Assembly: GCA_900073065.1 (NCBI GenBank)
Contig: FJOG01000017.1
Coordinates: forward strand, 338,508 to 402,507
Direction of reading: 5' to 3'
From: Phialocephala subalpina
Lineage: Eukaryota; Ascomycota; Leotiomycetes; Helotiales; Mollisiaceae
DNA length: 64,000 nt
A program made the position numbers and the translations under genes. Of this stretch, positions 58,325 to 64,000 are shown piece by piece. The notes under the pieces were generated by a model that ran no database searches, was not told where the DNA came from, and worked only from the letters and a program-made list of their open reading frames with translations. How positions within the stretch are numbered: the stretch's first letter is position 1; each line of letters begins with the position of its first letter.

Positions 58325-60669
58325 TAAGCGAACGCTTCATCGCAGTTTGAGAATCGATGTGATAAGCACAGGCATAGATTTGTGTGTATATTTTTGGCAT
58401 TGAGAATGGCAAGCGGGACGGCGGTGTTTACCTAGATTTGGGTTCAGAGCGACCGTGCGAACTGTCGCGGTCGCATGATGGGATCTTTTGCTGGGAGGCG
58501 CAAGCGAGGCGTTTTAGAGCGGAAGCATCATGACTTTTTTGTTTCAATGAGCGGGGCAATGATGTGTAAATATTTACGGTGGGGATGGACAAGAACTCAG
58601 TTCATCATGGATGTACGATTGTTACTCTGGCAGTACGGACGGAACTAGAAAGCGGTGGTTTTCCTGCTGAAACTTTGGATGGGATAGGAGGAAGCGTTCA
58701 GAGGGAAGGATCATTATGTGCATAGCCATGGAGTCATGAATGAATATACCACACAGAGCAGTTTTGCTCTCATTAATGAATAATGCTACAGCCTACATAT
58801 TCCGTCTTTGTTTCCGGATTCCAAGTTTTGTTGATGGTGGTGTTAAGTCGCGATACTACTGTTTCATACTTGATCGGCACCTGTTCCTTCCTCAAAATTC
58901 AACATCGCGATGACACAGCAGAGAAACTTCCTCACCTGATGAATCAGCTCAACATTCTAGAAATCATTCAGTCTCTACACAATTCTCATGTCATTCCTGT
59001 CAATCAAATACAATCCAAACAATTCGCCTTCGGTTCTCCATACGATATCACGACGGCATAAGAAAGATTCATAAATGTACCTTTTCACTCTTCTTGGCCG
59101 TGTCAATCCCTTGCAACGGGTTCCTCACTAGGCTGTAAGGGGAGTAGTGGTGATTGAAGGGCGGGGTGATTTGTATGGGTGAAACAGTGTCAGTACAGTA
59201 CAGTATCCTGGTGCACTCCCTTATTTTCCTTCTAGAAAGGAGGAATAGCCGGGACCGATGTAGGGGATGTTTGACGTTCATGGAGAAAAGGTCCATCGGG
59301 GATCGACTGGAGGATCTATGCTGGTTTGAGACTCTGAGGTTTCTGTTGGTTGTGGTGATGAGGTGACTTTTGTTGCGGTGATGCTGCACTGATGCCGGTG
59401 TGAGGATGTCTCGGAGTTTGGTGATCGATTGGAAAGGGGGTTTCGTTTGACGAAGGAGGGCATCAAGAATAATGTCCCAAGAACCAAGAGACATTCAACC
59501 AAGGCTTTGAAGCTGAGGATATTCTTGGTGAGGCTGTGAAGAGCTCTATTGCTTGGGAATTTTGTTATTGAACAAAGGGCTGAGGTCTGCCAATGGGTCG
59601 TGGTGGTCTCGCGATGGGTCCGAGGTTCCTGGATGGTTCGTCATCTCGACGATCCGGCTGCGTGGCACCCCAATTGTCAACACCAACGCCCCTCCCTCAC
59701 ACGTACCTCGAGCTACTGTACAGCACTGTCACGATCTTGCGTGCACCGCTCCTGTCTCCCACCACTACTGTACGGTACGCCTCGTCCCTGACAGCAGTCA
59801 CTGCACGCACTACAGAGTTGTAACAGCCCACAGCCTCCTCCTCGTATCTCTCCTCGCATCTGCGTCCGCCTCCCTGTCAAATTTGCTTCACTATGCCCTC
59901 TCTGGCTTTCCCTCGCTTCTCACTCCAACATCTTTGTAACGGTCTATGCATTGAAAGAAGCCACCAAGATCACCGGTGCTCCACGCATGGTCCACCTGCA
60001 TTGATATGGCCACCTTTTCTCATACGTTCATCCATTATTGCATTCTCAACCCGTACCGGACTGGCAATCCACTCCGTCTTGACCTTTTCGCCTCCACAAT
60101 ACACCGTCAATTCTTCCCCTTGTCTCCTATCCCTTTCTATTTGCAGCACCCTTAGCAGACCACCCTGCCGTCATAGCGTGGGAGGACAAGAGCCACTTAA
60201 GTACTGGGACTTGCGTACTTCGAGTTAATTGTTCTTGTTGTTGAGATTGTCAAGGATTTCCGACTCGGGTCTGCATATCATTTACTTCGAGCATCTGCAT
60301 TATTAAGGTCTATCACGACTCGTCACTCGTTCAGCTTGCTCCACGTACACCTTCCGCATACACAAACTTCTATAATCAACTCTTTCAAGCTTTCGAGGCT
60401 GCGCCGTCGATATCCACTTGCATAACCTGCACACGAATACTTCAACGAAAGAAGGAAACGAAGTCATTTAAGTCGAATCGAACCTCCTTCACGATCGACT
60501 GGTTAACGCTAACCTTACTTTTCTGGAAACCTGACGAAGATCACGACTCTCGGACATCCCTTCACTCACTCAAACTCTATTCTCACCGATCTCGATCATA
60601 CTTCAACCGTCATCCATCCCATCACTTCCTATACCCCACACACTCACTATATCATCCACATCAACCAAA
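58325..60669. other. Intergenic, 2.35 kb, with pyrimidine-rich leader at right end
   Basis: The left part is the CCH1 3' region. Open frames at 58783-59061 and 59069-59502 lack motifs. The last 600 bp (about 60060-60669) are strongly C/T- and CA-rich on the plus strand, typical of a fungal promoter and a long 5' leader ending in CAACCAAA immediately before the ATG at 60670. That is the main support for a transcript there. Confidence 0.45.
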
Positions 60670-61044
60670 ATGCGCACCACACGCTTCCAGTCTCTCTCCT
60701 TCTCCAGCCTTCGATCCTCCCTCCGTCGTTCCTCATCTGCATCCCACGGCTCAATGATGTCTAGTAACAGAGACTCATATGCCTCCAACACCTCGTCACC
60801 TATCAGCACTATTGATGCTATTATGCGTCGACAGCCTTCGATGTTAGATATGGAGGAAGAGAAGAGGAGCTTTGCTTCTGGGTTGGAGATTCTGGAGCCG
60901 AGACCGTTGGTATATTGGGGGTGGGTTGGAAGAAAGAATGGGGTCTTTGTAGATGGGATCTCTCTTTCTTGGAATATAGAAGACAGTTTCTTTCCCATCA
61001 TGGGCACCCTCGGCGATATGGAGAGAGGATGGAGACTGCGGTGA
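60670..61044 (+). CDS. Small Ser/Arg-rich protein of unknown function
   Basis: A single-exon frame of 124 codons after a long pyrimidine-rich leader and a good start context (CCAAAATGCG). The N-terminus is basic and Ser-rich (MRTTRFQSLSFSSLRSSLRR), followed by SPISTIDAIMRRQPSMLDME and GLEILEPRPLVYWG. I do not recognise a domain. After YWG, at a run of five G bases (60917-60921), the alternate frame reads LEERMGSL and then stops, whereas the annotated frame continues for 41 less ordinary residues. The true protein may therefore end soon after YWG and the base run may hold an extra G. No transmembrane segment or signal peptide. Function unknown. Confidence 0.5.
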   Translation: MRTTRFQSLSFSSLRSSLRRSSSASHGSMMSSNRDSYASNTSSPISTIDAIMRRQPSMLDMEEEKRSFASGLEILEPRPLVYWGWVGRKNGVFVDGISLSWNIEDSFFPIMGTLGDMERGWRLR

Positions 61045-61756
61045 ATGGTGCAGGGACATCAGTACGATTTCGATGTCTGGTGAGGTTGGGTTGGGGACTA
61101 CGCAGGATCGATTGTCAATTTCTGGAGCAACTACGAACGGCGTTTTACGATTCTCACGGCTAGGATACACACGAATCGAATTTGGGAACCTTGGGGATAT
61201 GATGGCGCAACGGAACGTGCTTGCTGGCTTTGCTTCATGATGGATTGACTGGATTTTGGCTGGGATGGAGAGGGGAACTTTGGAAGGAAGGTAAACGGAT
61301 TGGTGATATACCACAACTTGTATTCATACGCATTCGATTACTAGATTTTCGATGTTGATACGGACATTTATACAAAAAACTTTTTTGTTTCTGACAACAA
61401 ATATTCGGTATTGAAGGATTGGTGTGAATCTGGTTGAATAAATTTGGGAAGTCGTGATTCAGAGATTGAGAAGAGTTAAATTTGATGGATGATGAGTTGA
61501 GGAAGTCGTGACCCGGAAACTAAGAGCCTAATGAGTAGGGTGTTGTTGCGGAAGTTGCGATTCACACGCCATTTCCTAGTCGTCGGGCAAAAAGAATCCG
61601 GATTTTTGAGTTCTCCCCATTCTCACCGACAATTCGAGGGAAGCATCCATCAAGGTGCTGCGATGCATCTTTCTTCAATTCTCATTCACAAGAAGAGTTT
61701 CAGCATCAGCACCTGAATCATCAAGTCGTCCAAAGTCTTTCCTCTCAACATTCAAC
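61045..61756. other. Intergenic upstream of the ferroportin-like gene
   Basis: About 0.7 kb holding the 3' end of the small gene and the promoter of the transporter. An upstream frame from 61531 to 61716 is unlikely to be coding. Nothing else is seen. Confidence 0.5.
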
Positions 61757-63919
61757 ATGCCTGCGAACCACCTCGACGACGACGCTGGTCTTGGCTCACC
61801 CTCCTCACCAGAGAATGAGGATGTCCCAGGTCAAATGGCGCCTTTCATGCCCAATGAAGAGCCAGTTTGTATCACGAAGTCTCAGGCGTATAATCTTTAT
61901 ACGTCGCATTTCCTTTCTACGTGGAATATCAGGACTTATGAGTTTGCTGCGGTGAGTATCAGCTGACCGGATATGGAATGACAGCTAAATAGACTACTAG
62001 ATTATCTTCACGCAAGCTGCGTATCCGAATACTCTCAGACCGGCTGCTATTCGGTGAGTGCAACCCTGTTGCCCAATCCATAATCTCAGATCAAATCAAG
62101 TTGATAATGGTCACGTGAAATTAACTTCTTCAATAGGGGCATTGCGAGGACTCTTGCATCAATATGCCTCACCTCGATCGTCGGTCGCTGGGTAGATCAA
62201 AACTCAGATCGTCTCAAGACTCTCATCAGTACCATCAGCGTCAACCGTGTCGCTGTCATCGGTGCTTCCGTCCTATGGTTCTTCATAGTTGAGCCGAGTA
62301 CGCCAGGTGCAATCAATTCTAGCTATGGATCCGACTTTGCTGGGCTGCCGTTTTCTGAGCTGCTCAAAGCAGGAATCTTCACTCTCATTCTCACGCTTGG
62401 GGTCCTTGAGATCTTGTCTGGGCAGGGAAATATGCTGTCCATGGAACGGGACTGGGTTGTCACCGTGGCTGCTCCTGCTGGTAGACCATATGACCTGACG
62501 CATCTCAATGCTGTCACCAAAAGAATCGATCTCATATGCAAGCTTATTGCACCGATCTTGATTTCCATCGTCATCTCCTCTACGAATAATAAGATTGGAG
62601 TCTTGATTGTCGGTGGTATGAGCATCTGCAGTTGGTTCTTGGAGATCTTCTGTGCCAGAACAGTCTGGAACAAGAATCCGAAACTACAAGCAGTCAAACC
62701 CTCTAGTCGCCAAGCACGACAGGAATCCGAAGAGCTACCAGGTCTACTTAACAGAATAGGTCAAGGACTCCACCGCTACTCACAAGATTTCCGAAACTAC
62801 TTCTCATCACGAGTCTGGATCCCGTCCTTGTCGCTCGCCATTTTATACTTCTCAGCTCTCGCTTACAGTTCAAACTTCATCACATTCATGATCAATGCTG
62901 GTATCTCTCTCGAGATAATTACCATCGCTCGTGCCTTCGGCAGTGTGGTTGAGATTAGTAGCACGCTCGTAACTCCGGTGGGCATACACGTCCTAGGGAA
63001 TGCTGTGAATCATGGCCGCTTTCAAGGAAGGGATAGAGCTGATTTGCGAGCTGCGTTGCTCCAACATGAGACGGAAAGCCATGAGTCGGGTGCAAATGAG
63101 GAGGATAAATGGAAGGCTGAGACTGGGTGTGAGAGGTTCGGTCTATGGGGCCTGACATGGCAGTTTGTCAACTTGGTATGCTTATCTCTACCCACCTCTT
63201 GAACCAGCGCTTTCAATCTCCCGGCTTTGCCTGGACTTTCTCGAAGGAACGGCAATTGTTGGCTAATGCTAGGAAGCCTTACCGGGTGCAGCATTTCCGC
63301 TAACCTAGCTTCCTCAATTGCCCCATCAAGGCTGTGACATTGAGAACGCTGACTTTCTCAATTGTACATTGGAATATATCTAACAAGAGACCAGATCCCC
63401 GTCGTCGTAGCCCTCTGGCACATGTCACCCAACCCCACCTCACCTCCAGACTCAACCTCTACTATTCAATCACTCTTCACAAACCCGATACCCTCTCTTC
63501 CACTCCTCACCTTAGTGATGTTCACCTTCCTCTCCCTCTCCCGCCTCGGCCTATGGATCTACGACCTAACAACCCAACAACTGACCCAAACCCTCGTCCC
63601 GCCCACGCAACGCTCCTCCTTTACCGGCATAGAATACTCTTTCTACAACCTCTTCGAACTCCTCCAAAATGTAGCAGCGATGGTGTTCGATAAGTCAGAG
63701 GAGTTTAAGTGGTTGGGAATCATGAGTTTAGCGGCGGTGGGGTCCAGTGTGGTCATGTATGCTGGATGGGTTTGGTGGGTAAGAGGGCATTTGGTGCATT
63801 GGGAACGGGTGGCGGGGTGTGGGAAGGGGTGTGCAGGTGAGAGGAAGCGGGGGCAAGGACATGGCGGAGGAGGAGCGGGGTGGGAGAGAGTTGAGGTTGG
63901 TGAGGCGGTGGAGAGTTGA
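61757..63919 (+). CDS. Ferroportin-family (SLC40) metal transporter
   Basis: Multipass membrane protein of the ferroportin/SLC40A1 family, which exports ferrous iron or related metals across membranes. Exons 61757-61951, 62001-62053, 62137-63175 and 63395-63919 give 603 residues. The acidic N-terminus leads to LYTSHFLSTWNIRTYEFAA (first helix), then IARTLASICLTSIVGRWVDQ, VSVNRVAVIG-like ISVNRVAVIGASVLWF, GNMLSMERDWVVTVA, LTHLNAVTKRIDLICKLIAP and FITFMINAGISLEIITIARA. The last exon carries two more membrane segments and FTGIEYSFYNLFELLQNVAA, a conserved C-terminal helix. A soluble Gly/Arg-rich tail follows. ATG at 61757 was chosen over upstream frames because the acidic leader matches the family's soluble N-terminus. 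Whether it sits in plasma or vacuolar membrane is unknown. Its distribution in fungi is patchy as far as I know. Confidence 0.9.
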
Positions 63920-64000
63920 ATGCCCCAGGACAGTAGGTTCATTGACAGCGTTTTGCGAGAAGGACATAGTTATGAGTAATGACATAATGGCAGAAGTGAA

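Noticed and set aside
60603..61007. 134-codon minus-strand open frame opposite the small orphan gene
   Set aside because: The plus-strand frame has a better start context and a pyrimidine-rich leader; the minus frame has neither.
1..64000. tRNA, rRNA, CRISPR arrays, transposons
   Set aside because: Scanning by eye for T-loop-like GGTTCGA words, regular spacer repeats, terminal inverted repeats and transposase or reverse-transcriptase motifs gave nothing convincing; small RNAs could still be missed.

Overview
The window is nuclear DNA of a filamentous ascomycete (Pezizomycotina). I infer this from many short spliceosomal introns (mostly 45-110 bp, GT-AG, with CTAAC/CTGAC-like branch sites), genes on both strands without operons, and the gene repertoire: Cch1, a Zn2Cys6 regulator, a CBM18 chitin deacetylase, DHA1 and Dal5-type MFS carriers, CK2-beta and cyclin B. 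A leotiomycete-like fungus is a guess; no marker in the window proves it. For every gene called as intact I worked out exon borders by hand, and the summed exon lengths are divisible by three.

Region by region. 1-1668 (-): the 5' part of a Dal5-type anion permease that runs off the left edge. 1.7-7.5 kb: a decayed stretch with orphan ORF fragments and a DHA1-type MFS pseudogene carrying seven in-frame stops. 7.5-9.2 kb (+): secreted chitin deacetylase with three CBM18 modules. 9.9-11.6 kb (-): an unrecognised protein gene broken by three one-base frameshifts in the same direction. 12.6-29.2 kb, housekeeping block: CK2 beta (-), RIC1 (-) divergent from THO subunit Tex1 (+), a Zn2Cys6 regulator (+), mitochondrial uL2 (-) divergent from cyclin B (+). 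30.4-44.9 kb: V-ATPase subunit H (+), glycine-cleavage T protein (+), an SDR (-), a Vsb1-like SulP/STAS/cNMP vacuolar transporter (-) whose 3' end is cut at the border of a perfect 250-bp tandem duplication, GINS subunit Psf1 (-) and an HMG-box regulator (-). 47.7-64 kb: a WHIM/PHD chromatin protein resembling RSF1 (-), the calcium channel Cch1 (+), a small orphan ORF (+) and a ferroportin-family transporter (+).

The genes do not form a dedicated pathway or biosynthetic cluster. The recurring theme is membrane and vacuole physiology (V-ATPase H, Vsb1-like carrier, Cch1, ferroportin, RIC1) mixed with nuclear housekeeping (Psf1, Tex1, cyclin B, CK2 beta, PHD protein). I found no convincing new multi-gene system. 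The most unusual signals are the three-site frameshifted gene at 9.9-11.6 kb, the 250-bp duplication that truncates the SulP gene, and the stop-riddled MFS relic whose changes resemble repeat-induced point mutation.
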